In this document: in pieces, positions 33,757-44,460 of the stretch
Layout of the letters: every line of letters begins with the position of its first letter
Numbering within the stretch: position 1 is the stretch's first letter
Translations under genes and position numbers: made by a program
Source of the DNA: Gentiana macrophylla
Taxonomy: Eukaryota; Streptophyta; Magnoliopsida; Gentianales; Gentianaceae
Direction of reading: 5' to 3'
Assembly (NCBI GenBank): GCA_026214975.1
Contig: JAOBSW010000100.1
Location: 62,001 to 126,000 of the forward strand
DNA: 64,000 nt
The notes under the pieces: generated by a model
Told to the model about the DNA's origin: nothing
What the model saw: only the letters and a program-made list of their open reading frames with translations
The model's database searches: none

Positions 33757-33915
33757 AACAGTGAATCCCGAAAATCAGTGAATCTCCCCAGTGAATCCCG
33801 AAATCAGTGAATTCCGAAAATTAGTGAATTTCGACAATGAATTTTGAAAATTAGTGAATTTCGACAGTGAATTTCGGCAGTGAATTTAAACAGTGAATTT
33901 CGACAGTGAATAAAT
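33757..33915. repeat. Minisatellite with about 15-bp GTGAATTTCGACA-type unit
   Basis: About ten diverged copies of (C)AGTGAATTTCGACA / AGTGAATCCCGAAAATC run through this stretch. Early copies are CCCGAAAATC-rich and later copies TTTCGACA-rich, giving a gradient of variants along the array. Confidence 0.8.
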
Positions 33916-34132
33916 AGTTTTGTCCTTTATGCAAAAGTTTCAAAAGACCGTCATTCTACTCAATTGATGAAATATTCCTGTCATTCTCCCTCATTCCCCC
34001 AAAAATAAATTGAAAATTTTAAGAGAAAGTCTTTCTTGTAAAATTCTTAATCCCACTTTTGTCAATTTTTGTTCCTCCTTTGTCAATAGAGAGGACAACC
34101 TCCCAACCCATCTTCTGGCAAATGAGAGTTTA

Positions 34133-34645
34133 TGTAATGTCCACATTGGAAATGTAGTAGAATGCTCACCCCTATATAAGTGTGAGACATAAATGTCTTG
34201 TCAACTCGGGTTAGCCCTTTTAGACCAAGCAAGGACGGAGGTCTATGCGATTGGATGGACATTTATGATGACATTTAAGCGCTACTTAGACCCGGTCCTG
34301 GGGCGTTCTGAGAACGGTATCGAGAGGCGACTATCAGACGGGACTATGGGTTGCACCGTACAAGAAGACGGTGTAAAGATGACATCTAGTTACCTCTGGT
34401 AGGGACGATCCAGGAACAGTCTTGGCCGTCCTGGCGAGGACCCCGGTCCCTTATAAGGAGGGGAGAATGTAATGTCCCACATTGGAAAAGTAGTAGAATG
34501 CTCACCCCCATATAAGTGTGAGACATAAAGGTCTTGTCAACTCGGGTTAACCCTTTTAGACCAAGCGAGGACGGAGGTCTATGCAGGTGACTGGACATTT
34601 ATGACTCATTTAGCGCTACTAGGCCCGGGGTCTGGGGGCGTTACA
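34133..34645 (+). mobile_element. TRIM (terminal-repeat retrotransposon in miniature)
   Basis: Two LTRs of about 179 bp (34133-34311, 34468-34645) start TGTAATGTC(C)CACATTGG; the second ends GCGTTACA. The 156-bp internal part begins with CGGTATCGAGAG, a degenerate initiator-Met PBS (TGGTATCAGAG). It ends with the purine tract AAGGAGGGGAGAA directly before the second LTR. Flanks GTTTA and ATTTA (34128-34132, 34646-34650) form a 5-bp duplication with one transition. No protein is encoded, so movement needed proteins from another element. Confidence 0.85.
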
Positions 34646-34928
34646 ATTTATCTCTTATCGGTCTCAACAATAGGACACGAAGCCACCTTCTAATATTTTT
34701 TTTGGCATGTTTTGCCGATTTGAATCATTAAAAAAATTCTCCTTTCCATAAAAAAAAAGACCTTATACTTTTGTCTATGTTTGATTAGGATATGTAAGAC
34801 GTGTTGCAAGTTAAATGGGTGTACTCTTCTACAACCTTTTTTTTTTTTCGAAAGTCAAAAATGTTTTTTTTCAGATAATGCATAAAGCTATGATTTTTTT
34901 TGTTCGACAAGAATCACTTCTCCTATAG

Positions 34929-35256
34929 GTGGAAAGATAAGTGAAGGAGTAAACGAAGAAGAAGTGAGATTCTACAATGATGTCATCAACGAACTCACAG
35001 CCCTTGGTATAGTGTGCTATATCTTAGCCGAGTATGATAAGGGCGTCTGGTTAATGAATCAATTATAAGTAAAGTAACACCGTTTAGACCTGAGTTTTAG
35101 GGCGTTAATTACAAGGTGATCCGATCCTTTAATTTTAGCATCAAAATTCTTGACTTTGTTAATTACATGTTTGAAGCCAATCATTACACTTTTTCATAGT
35201 GATGTTCCACAAGCTCTTGAAGAAGAATATGGCGGTTTTTTACATCCCAACATTGT
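34929..35256 (+). pseudogene. Beta-glucosidase (glycoside hydrolase family 1) exon relics
   Basis: Exon 34929-35006, after CCTATAG and before GTATAG, encodes GKISEGVNEEEVRFYNDVIN then ELTAL. This matches the GH1 segment (GKxSGGVNxEGxxFYNxLIxELL). Exon 35169-35256, before GTAAGT, encodes [20 protein letters not shown] then GGFLHPNIV, matching xPFVTLFHWDxPQALEDEYGGFL. The catalytic NEP acid/base exon is not present. The acceptor of the second exon is AT instead of AG, and HW has become HS. It is a decayed two-exon fragment of a plant beta-glucosidase gene. Confidence 0.8.
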
Positions 35257-35261
35257 GTAAG

Positions 35262-35318
35262 TATCTATTAGAAAAGCTTTCGTTCAAGTGGAAAAAAAAA
35301 AACAAAAAAAAAAAACTC
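35262..35318 (+). repeat. Retroposon 3' end with poly(A)
   Basis: AAAGCTTTCGTTCAAGTGG followed by a run of A with one C, the same tail as at 29145. It sits just after the GH1 exon donor, so a LINE/SINE insertion may have cut the beta-glucosidase relic here. Confidence 0.5.
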
Positions 35319-35449
35319 TTGAACCTCTGATTTTCCAAGCGGCTCTCTCTCTAAAGAATTTTCCTCTCGCCTCCTCTCTCAATTCCCGCCTCCCATTCCT
35401 TCCCCTTCTTGACGCCGGTGGCTTTCGCCACAGGCTCCAATCCTTTTTC
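35319..35449. other. CT-rich segment, possible LINE 5'UTR or promoter-like DNA
   Basis: Pyrimidine-rich sequence (CTCTCTCTCTAAAG..CCTCCTCTCTC) and CGCCGGTGGCTTTCGCC resemble 5' leaders of plant LINEs. It continues beyond the hAT insertion at 36259-36448. The identity is a guess. Confidence 0.3.
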
Positions 35450-36250
35450 CAGGGCCGGCCTCGCTTGTATTGGGCTAAGACAGACCTCTCGAATTCCGCT
35501 TTTAGTTGAAATTGTTTTTAAAACATACTTATTGTTAGATATTTTTCATAAATAAATATTTTGGTTATCGTTTGCATACGAGTTGCCGTACGAATTAATG
35601 TTATCGCAACGAAACGGGGTTCGACCTGCATGCATCAGTTCATGAAGGGATATGCATTTTCAGATACACGCATTTTCGAACTGATACGTACTTACCCTTT
35701 TGTGTAAAGGTTGCATTCTTTCATCCGGTGCAAGGAGTACATCCATTCATTTATGGGGTACTTGCAACCTATAAAAGGCATAAGTATGAAGACGAAAATC
35801 CATAAATTTGACAACATCATTAGAAAAACTTTGAGTATTCTCGGGTTTGATTCAAACAAGTCACTGTTTGAATCAAACACCTATCCTGAAAGAGATTTTC
35901 ATTTGCTCCCTTAGTGACAAATCGTGTGGGACAAAACATTTTTTAAAAGACAACGTTATTAACGTGCCTTGAAGTTTCTAATTCTATGTCAAATCCTAAA
36001 TACTATATTTTTTCCAACACTTATCACGTTTTTACAATCCGTAAATGCAAAAAAAAATAATAAAACTTGTAAAAAAAAAAAATAAATTGGGCCTTTATCA
36101 AAAAAGAAAATTAACATATTATATTAGGTTGAATCGGATTAAATCTACACGATTTTTTTTTTCTTTTTGCGAAACATGTACCGTTGGGCCCCCCGACAGA
36201 ATTGGGCCTAAGACCCGGGTCTCGCCGGCCTTAGCATAGGGCCGGCCCTG
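35450..36250. mobile_element. Non-autonomous hAT element, CAGGGCCGGCC termini
   Basis: The ends CAGGGCCGGCC and GGCCGGCCCTG are an 11-bp perfect inverted repeat. They are flanked by a perfect 8-bp duplication CCTTTTTC (35442-35449, 36251-36258). The 801-bp interior has no transposase frame. CAGGGCCGGCCCT-type ends are known from plant hAT MITEs. The perfect duplication suggests a fairly recent insertion. Confidence 0.9.
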
Positions 36251-36448
36251 CCTTTTTCCTTTTCTGTTTTTTATTTCATGTCCCTCACTTTTTCTAGTCT
36301 TCTCCCTTCTGCTGCTTTTGAAGTCTGATGGCGGTCCGGTTGTGCTTTCATTCTTCTTCATCTTTTTGGGTTGCATGTGGCTATTTCCGGTAGATCTCAG
36401 CCTCTTTTGGTGGTTTTTGTGCTCCCTTCCTTTGTTCCATCATGTCTC

Positions 36449-38004
36449 TGTTAAGGGTGATTTTATACGTTTTATAAGGATATATTTTATATCACTTTCC
36501 CCCATATTCGTATGATTTATATAGAAATCGAGCTTTATATTGAAATATTGAGCAAATGATGTTTTTAATAGTTAAATCTCAAAACGTAACGATTTATGTT
36601 CGTAATTGATGATTTTATGATATTTTGGAAATACGTTACGCTTTGGTATGTTTTCCTATTCTTGTAGATACTCATTGATGGTGGAAAAGATGATCCTAAA
36701 GAGCTAATTTCGAGATGAGGGAGGATCAATCAAATTTATGGAAGATTGGAAGGGATAAGGAAAGAAATCAAGCAAGATAAATGTCGGAAAATCAGGATTC
36801 CGGGTAGTGACGACCTTCCAACGCAGTTCTTGATATGATAACAACCGATTTGACTCTCGACCTCAAGAGAAGAGTTGTAGGGCTTGAAGAGAGGATTCTA
36901 CAGGATTTTGAATCACTCCATTCCGACTTACGAGGCCCGAGATATGAGCGTTACAAGTTCAGAATCTGTTCCAGGAAAGCTGGACGGGCGTTCGGCACCT
37001 TTACTGTAGCAACCGACTTGATTTTTCTATAAAAGCAGCTGCGATTCCAACCCTAATATCATCAGAATTTCTCATACACAAAACACCAAGAAGCAGCCGC
37101 AACTTGGAGGTTTCAAGGCCGGTCACCCGAGCCTTGTGCTCGGGTGATCCGAGGTTAGATTAGGTTTTAGATTAGATGTTTATTTCTTTTTTCTTTCTTG
37201 TCTGCTTGCGTTTTTCAAGCTCCATGCTTGGAGGCTGAACATGTTCAACAGATTTGACTCTTTTTCCATTCAGGTTTTATCTATCTTTTATTTAAGTTTA
37301 TGTTGTGATCTTAATTCAAAGTTGTATCTTTTCTATTCGTTTATTCGTTTATGCAACTCATATCGGAAGATCGTTGCTTTTGATGTTTGATTTTGATGGA
37401 AGTCATGATTAGATTTAGATCACCATAGGAAAGATTAGATTTTTAACCTTGACATAATGGAAGTTGATAGGTTAATTATCTAGGTTGTTAGATTTAAAAT
37501 CTTGCACCTTGGTTTGTTTGCGTCAATTCTATACGTTGGAAGATGTTAGATTGATAGACGGATTATCTACTGGAAGTAGTATTCATACCTTCGAGAGGTG
37601 AACCACATCTTTAGTTAATCGTCATGAGATAACCTTAGATAGAGATAGAGGATTTGTTGGATTGGATGATTTTGTTTGTTCGTTGTTTGCTCTCCATGAT
37701 CATCTTAATAGTTATTTTTCGCTTTCGTTTGTAGTTTAGTCTTTATTGCTTTTTATTTTTCCTGGCTTTGGACTAACAATCCTCTGTCCGATTACTTTCC
37801 GTTCTAGATTAGGTTTAGGTTTAGTTAATAAAGAAGAGTTAATAAAATTAGGTTCAATATCCCTTTTTCCTCGTGGATCGATACCCGTGCTTATCCAACT
37901 TTACTAGCAACTACCCGGTATTCGGCCGGTTAGGAGGTAGTTTTGCATGGTAGTATAGGTTTATAAATTTTCTTTTGTTTTAATGATGCAAAATCTTCCC
38001 AACA
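36449..38004 (+). repeat. Athila-type LTR 1
   Basis: It starts TGTTAAGGGTGATTTTATACG and ends AAATCTTCCCAACA before a PBS remnant. TTCTATAAAAGC near 37026 is the likely TATA region. It belongs to a different subfamily from LTRs 2 and 3 in its middle, where it shares CCGGTCACCCGAGCCTTGTG with LTRs 5, 6 and 8. The conserved core 36815-36965 is present. A short ORF over that core is a by-product of conservation, not evidence of protein. Confidence 0.9.
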
Positions 38005-38041
38005 AAAGTGGCGCCGTTGCATGGTATAAGTGTGGGGGAGT
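38005..38041 (+). other. PBS fused to PPT: 37-bp remnant of an internal region
   Basis: AAAGTGGCGCCGTTGC (PBS start) runs directly into ATGGTATAAGTGTGGGGGAGT (3' purine tract) between two LTRs. Everything from gag to the 3' non-coding region has been deleted. Confidence 0.85.
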
Positions 38042-39851
38042 TGTTAAGGGTGATTTTATACGTTTTATAAGGATATATTTTATATCAATTTCCCCCGTAT
38101 ATAGATGTTTTTCATAGAAATCGAGCTTATAATCGATTAATTGAGTAAGTGATGTTTTTAATGGTTAAATCTCAAAACGTAACGATTTATGTGCGTAATT
38201 GATGATTTTATGTTATTTTGGAAATACGTTACGCTTTGGTATGTTTTCCTATTGTTGTAGATACTCATTGATGATGGAAGAGAGGATTTTAGAGAGCCAA
38301 ATTCGAGTTGGGAAAGGATCAATCAAATTTATGGAAGATTGAAAGATATAAGGAAAGAAATCAATCAAGATGAATGTCGGAAAATCAGGATTCCGGGTAG
38401 TCACGACATCCGACGCAGTTCTTGATATGATAACAACCGATTTGACTCTGGACCTCAAGAGAAGAGTTGTAGGTCTTGAAGAGAGGATTCTACAGGATTT
38501 TGAATCACTCCATTCCGACTTACGAGGCCCGAGATATGAGCGTTACAAGTTCAGAAGCTGTTCCAGGGCAGCTAGACGAGCGTCCATAATACCGGACGGG
38601 CGTCCGGCACCGTTACTGTAGCAACCGCCTCTGATTTTCTATAAATAGCAGCGCGTTTTCAACCCTAAAACATACATAATTCGATTCCTATTGTTACCCA
38701 CACATAAGAGAGGGACTTACTGAGTCGCCTCAAAGCCCTTTTGGGAGGCTGGGGTGGCAAGTTAAATTAGGTTTTATTTCGTTCGCTTTTCTTTTCTTGT
38801 TCGAGCATGATGAAAGGCAGCCATGGATGAGCCTTGAAGCTCCCTTTTTCCAGCTGCAACTTTAATTCTCTTTCGATGGATGTTTTGTAAGTCTTGATTT
38901 AAATTGTTCCTTTCCTATGTTTATTTGTATCGTGCAATTTTATATCGAAAGATGATTGTATGATTTGATGCCAGATGTATGACGAGTCGGTGTAGTTTAG
39001 ATCACCGTAGGAAAGTTTGGATTTTTAATCTATACATAACGGAAGTTCGAGGTTAAATATCTAGGTTTCTGAGAGAACCACAATTTAATTAATTCGATGC
39101 AAGATTATCTTAGATTGGAATTGAGGATATCACCATTACCGGAAAGATAAGATTTTTCATGTGTTTAATTCATTATGTTGTTCTTGTTCTCTTTCATGTT
39201 TTTATGTCAAGATGTTAATCGAATTTAGATAACGGAAGTTAATAAATTCGTTAGATTGCCATGATAGAGATTAACAATTATTATTCCAACAAACGGAAGT
39301 TGAGGGATAATGTTGTTAGATTAGGATTTAATCCGTATCTTTGCTTCGTATAGATATTAGTTAAGACCGGAAGGTAAACTAATTAATGGCGTGATAAATC
39401 GGAAGAGGAAACGCTTCTTTAGATAAGATAATAATCCAAGATAACTAATGAATGAATGTTTGTCTATCTTATTTATTTCGGTGGGGTGATGGTTGTTGGA
39501 AAAAGGTTGATCATTGTTTGTTCATGTTTGTTCAGTTGTTAGTTAGTTTTACCGTTTTCCTAGATATAGTTTTATTTTCTGTTTGTCCGCAATTATCTTT
39601 CCTGGCTTTGGATTAACAATCCTCTGTCCAGTTTACTTTTCGTTTTTCGTTTTCAGTTCCGTTTTGAATAAGTAACAATTTAAGGATTAATAAGATTAGA
39701 TTTAACATCCCTTTTCCCTGAGGATCGATACCCGTACTTATCCAACTTTACTAGCAACTACCCGGTATTCGGCCGGTTAGGAGGTAGTTTTGCATGGTAG
39801 TATAGGTTTTATAAATTTTCTTTTGTTTTAATGATGCAAAATCTCCCAACA
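38042..39851 (+). repeat. Athila-type LTR 2
   Basis: It begins directly after a PPT and ends CTCCCAACA before the PBS. CTATAAATAGCAGCG near 38640 is the likely TATA box. Two GACGAGCGTCC/GGACGGGCGTCC motifs lie 40-70 bp upstream of it. Confidence 0.9.
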
Positions 39852-41420
39852 AAAGTGGGCGCCGTTGCCGGGAATAGGTGTCATGTTGAATCTAGTTTGG
39901 TTAGTTCTCGATTTTGTTACGTTTTATTTTTGTTTTTAATAAAAGTAGCGTATACCAAGTTGAGAGTTTTTATTTTGCCGTGTTTCGATGACCGTTAGGT
40001 TAAGAATGTGCAAAAGTTTTTTACTCAACTTGTTTTACGTGAAGTTTATATGTTTATGTGTTATCTAATCTAACCCCTGTGCTGAAATTTGTCTGTGGCT
40101 GCGGTGTTTGTGCTGTGATGTTTTGATTTATGAGTTTCTAGGGTTTCTTTGTGTTATTTTCTGCGTTTTTGTGCGTATTTGTTGTTGGACGAAGGCTACA
40201 TTTGTTGGACGCCCGCCCGCTTCATATATCTGAGGGGACGAGCGTTTGGTTTATCGAACGCCCGGCCCAGGTCAAAATTCAGTGAAAGCCCGTTTGACTG
40301 GATGAACGCCCGTCTGGTCTGAAGGAATGCAGTCCAGGTTCTAAATTCCTTGATTTTATTTTCAATGCTTTTATTTGATGTGGATTTTTCATTCGAGCTT
40401 CTGTGGCTAATTGATTTTTACATAGATGCCCTGAACTTATATGTTTTTACCTTTCCATCTATGAATCCATGTTAGATAATTGATCAATTCCTTATATATG
40501 ATTCATCTAGGCATGTTATAGTGACTGTCGGTTCTCGTAAGCTATAATCGTTCTTATGGTTAATTAGTAGCTAATGTCGGTTCCGTATGCTACATACCGC
40601 TCCGATGAATCTTTTAAGCTTTTAAGACTTACGTGCTTCCTTTGTTTTTATAGTTCATATGGGTAGCTACTCGTCGGTTTTCCGTATGCTACGCCCTTTC
40701 TCCATATGAGTTATACTGTTTAGATAGATGATCGTTGTTTCCATAAGTCTATCACTTTCGATAAGTCTTAAGTAGCGTCGGCACTAGTGATGATGACTGC
40801 ATGCGTTTTATCGTAACTTTGTCATTATGTGGTGACGTTTATATATATGTCGTGTTGCATATAGTGGGCTAGTTTTCTTTCTTTTATTTTATTTTCTTTT
40901 TGCATATCATTTAAATGCATTTCATATAGTTGCATTGTTTTTCTATTTTTCCTTTTATTTTTCTTAAGTGTGTCCTTTATCGGTTTTCGTAATACCACCT
41001 AGTTTATTTTTCTTTTGAGTGTAGTTAATCGCCGGTTTCGTAATACTACCTCGTCTTTTATTTTATTTTTAGGATTTTTCACGTAGATTGCATTGTAATG
41101 CATTTTCATATAGTTGCACCTAGCCCTACTATTTTGTAATATTCCATGTATATGTCCATCTTTATATGAGCTTAATCTAAAAATTCTAGACTTCCTTTCC
41201 TGTGCTTTATATGTTATCTTCCCTATCCCGAGGTATTTCATGTTTGTCAAGTGTGCAGGTATTTGCATTAGCTATTGTGAGTTTTCGATGATATATCAGT
41301 TTTCCGGTGGATGGTCCACGATCCACTGAGTTCGTCGGGAATTTTTGATTTGGTTCAAACACTTCTGAATAGCTCCTTCGCATACAATCGGCTAAGTTTT
41401 CTTTTTCTTTTCATTTCGCA

Positions 41421-41458
41421 CAACTTGAGGACAAGTTGCAATTTAAGTGTGGGGAGGG
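41421..41458 (+). other. Hairpin plus internal PPT-like tract (copy A)
   Basis: Stem CAACTTG / CAAGTTG with loop AGGA, then CAATTTAAGTGTGGGGAGGG. Homologous modules: 49302-49341, 54491-54533 (minus), 59829-59866 and 63607-63645. In two of them the stem reads ACAACATG / CATGTTGT, a compensatory T-A to A-T change. Confidence 0.75.
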
Positions 41459-42453
41459 ATGGTTTATGTGTATCTACTTTCATTTGCTCATATTAGTTAT
41501 AATTTTCTATGAAAAGTGCAAAATTTTCAAAATTTTTGTTTAGTCTGAGTAACATTTCAATTGCATGCTAGTTTTATAATCGGCACCCTTTAGTTGTTAT
41601 CGTGAGTCATATCATGTTCTCGAGAATAGGTTTAGTAAGTCGATACTCACTTGAACTTCATTTCACGAACCTATTAGATGAAGAGCCAAATATAGAATAG
41701 TTTCGGTTAGTTAAAGGAAAGTTAATTCTTGATACTGAGATAACACTTATTTAGCATTAATGAAAGTTAAGAACTTGTGCTATACTCACAGTTAGAATCT
41801 CGATTACCTTAGTGTTCTTGAGAACTTTGAGAGTCTTGAATGTGTTAGAAATAATATTTGACCGCATGAAGTTTCGAAGAGTTTGAAAAATATAAAAAAT
41901 ATATATATATCTATAAATAATAAATGAATAAAATTTCTTTATGGGAATTTTGTTTATAACTATCACCTCGAGTCCATTTGGATATCGCCTTTCAAATGGG
42001 AGTGTGGTTTACCTTGGACTGATAAAGGATTGAGTGATCTCGGGGTGGTTGCTTCGCTCTAATGTAGGGAGTGTGTTATACTTTTGAGACGCGACGATAG
42101 GAAATATAAAATATACGTTTTTGGAATTCTAAGTCAAGTTGATCTAAACCCAGTAGAGACCGAAAGGTATTTTCTTGGTACTAAGTAAAGGAGTTTAATT
42201 GTGAGTTAGTTACTATGTTCTTGGTAATTAGTTTTGTTAGGTAAGTGTTGTAGATAGAATGAAGTTTTCGTTTAGTTGACCGGATAATCTAGTAGTGCTT
42301 GATGTATTATATCAAGAGAGGATCGGTGGAAGTTTAGTAGGTTCTGCACACACATCACCGAGTGAGGTCGATTTGATGAATACTAGCTTGTCATGATTTT
42401 GACTATATCTCGTGTCAGGTTATGTGGATTCTTGATGGTTTGTTGTTGTTTTG

Positions 42454-42492
42454 TTTTGCTCGGGACGAGCAAAAATCTAAGTGTGGGGGAGT
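42454..42492 (+). other. Hairpin plus terminal polypurine tract (copy A)
   Basis: Nine-bp stem TTTTGCTCG / CGAGCAAAA, loop GGA, then ATCTAAGTGTGGGGGAGT up to the LTR3 start. Same layout at 50317-50353, 53460-53499 (minus) and 60923-60962. Confidence 0.8.
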
Positions 42493-44298
42493 TGTTAAGG
42501 GTGATTTTATACGTTTTATAAGGATATATTTTATATCAATTTCCCCCGTATATAGATGTTTTTCATAGAAATCGAGCTTATAATCGATTAATTGAGTAAG
42601 TGATGTTTTTAATGGTTAAATCTCAAAACGTAACGATTTATGTGCGTAATTGATGATTTTATGTTATTTTGGAAATACGTTACGCTTTGGTATGTTTTCC
42701 TATTGTTGTAGATACTCATTGATGATGGAAGAGAGGATTTTAGAGAGCCAAATTCGAGTTGGGAAAGGATCAATCAAATTTATGGAAGATTGAAAGATAT
42801 AATGAAAGAAATCAATCAAGATGAATGTCGGAAAATCGAGGATTCGGGTAGTCACGACATCCGACGCAGTTCTTGATATGATAACAACCGATTTGACTCT
42901 GGACCTCAAGAGAAGAGTTGTAGGTCTTGAAGAGAGGATTCTACAGGATTTTGAATCACTCCATTCCGACTTACGAGGCCCGAGATATGAGCGTTACAAG
43001 TTCAGAAGCTGTTCCAGGCAGCTAGACGAGCGTCCATAATACCGGACGGGCGTCCGCACCGTTCTTGTAGCAACCGCCTCTGATTTTCTATAAATAGCAG
43101 CGCGTTTTCAACCCTAAAACATACATAATTCGATTCCTATTGTTACCCACACATAAGAGAGGGACCTTAGTCGCTTGAAGCCCCTTTTGGGAGAATTTGG
43201 GGTGGCAAGTTAAATTAGGTTTTATTTCGTTCGCTTTTCTTTTCTTGTTCGAGCATGATGAAAGGCAGCCATGGATGAGCCTTGAAGCTCCCTTTTTCCA
43301 ACTGCAACTTTAATTCTCTTTCGATGGATGTTTTGTAAGTCTTGATTTAAATTGTTCCTTTCTATGTTTATTTGTATCGTGCAATTTTATATCGAAAGAT
43401 GATTGTATGATTTGATGCTACCGTGATGGCGAGAGTCGGTGTAGTTTAGATCACCGTAGGAAAGTTTGGATTTTTAATCTATACATAACGGAAGTTCGTA
43501 GGTTAAATATCTAGGTTTACGAGAGAACCACAATTTAATTAATTCGATGCAAGATTATCTTAGATTGGAATTGAGGGATATCACCATTACCGGAAAGATA
43601 AGATTTTTCATGTGTTTAATTCATTATGTTGTTCTTGTTCTCTTTCATGTTTTTATGCCGCATGTTAATCGAATTTAGATAACGGAAGTTAATAAATTCG
43701 TTAGATTGCCATGATAGAGATTAACAATTATTATTCCAACAAACGGAAGTTGAGGGATAATGTTGTTAGATTAGGATTTAATCCGTATCTTTGCTTCGTA
43801 TAGATATTAGTTAAGACCGGAAGGTAAACTAATTAATGGCGTGATAAATCGGAAGAGGAAACGCTTCTTTAGATAAGATAATAATCCAAGATAACTAATG
43901 AATGAATGTTTGTCTATCTTATTTATTTCGGTGGGGTGATGGTTGTTGGAAAAAGGTTGATCATTGTTTGTTCATGTTTGTTCAGTTGTTAGTTAGTTTT
44001 ACCGTTTTCCTAGATATAGTTTTATTTTCTGTTTGTCCGCAATTATCTTTCCGGCTTTGGATTAACAATCCTCGTCCGCTTTACTTTTCGTTTTCGTTTT
44101 GGTTCCGTTTTGAATAAGTAACAATTTAAGGATTAATAAGATTAGATTTAACATCCCTTTTCCCTGAGGATCGATACCCGTACTTATCCAACTTTACTAG
44201 CAACTACCCGGTATTCGGCCGGTTAGGAGGTAGTTTTGCATGGTAGTATAGGTTTTATAAATTTTCTTTTGTTTTAATGATGCAAAATCTCCCCAACA
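42493..44298 (+). repeat. Athila-type LTR 3
   Basis: Near-identical partner of LTR2. It ends CTCCCCAACA but is followed by a patchwork junction instead of a PBS. Confidence 0.9.
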
Positions 44299-44460
44299 AA
44301 TTGGTGCAAAACATCAATGAGTATCTAAAGAAAAAGTGTTGGGGAGATTTTTTGCACCTGGGTGTTGACGAGCAAAATCTCCCCAACACTTTTTTGTTTT
44401 AATCATTAAAAAGTGTTTTAATGATGCAAAATTTTCGCTATTCCCGAAATTTTTTGCACC
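44299..44460. other. Patchwork junction with a perfect 20-bp foldback
   Basis: The left arm 44332-44351 (AAAAGTGTTGGGGAGATTTT) is the exact inverse of 44374-44393, separated by 22 nt. Both are copies of the LTR-end/PBS border in opposite orientations. TGCACC words mark several internal joints, and no PBS or gag start is present. Confidence 0.6.

Larger units (their letters stand above)
39852..42492 (+). other. Internal non-coding region of derivative A
   Basis: No gag or pol similarity in any frame. Recurrent features shared with the internal regions at 53460-56235 (reverse) and 58200-60962 are the leader after the PBS, CATCTAGGCATGTTATAGTGAC.. with repeated CGTATGCTA words, CAGTTTTCCGGTGGATGGTC near 41299, the hairpin-purine module, and the terminal PPT. 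Reading frames here are short and not conserved. Confidence 0.75.
38042..44298 (+). mobile_element. Non-coding Athila derivative A (LTR2, internal, LTR3)
   Basis: LTR2 (38042-39851) and LTR3 (42493-44298) are about 1.8 kb and nearly identical, differing mainly at short clusters. PBS TGGGCGCCGTTGCCGGGAA (a homopolymer-shifted form of the tRNA-Asp-type TGGCGCCGTTGCCGGGGA) is at 39856. The 2.6-kb internal region encodes no gag or pol. It has a leader with GGACG..CGTCC-type motifs (40190-40330), a hairpin-purine module at 41421-41458 and a terminal hairpin-PPT at 42454-42492. This is a large retrotransposon derivative that must borrow proteins. Confidence 0.85.

Noticed and set aside
34193..34598. 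ORFs within the TRIM
   Set aside because: They cross the LTR and internal region on both strands with no similarity; TRIMs are non-coding.
36835..37032. Small conserved protein encoded in the Athila LTR core
   Set aside because: The same segment is open on both strands in several copies, starts are not conserved, and one copy changes residues freely at its ends. DNA or RNA level conservation explains it better.
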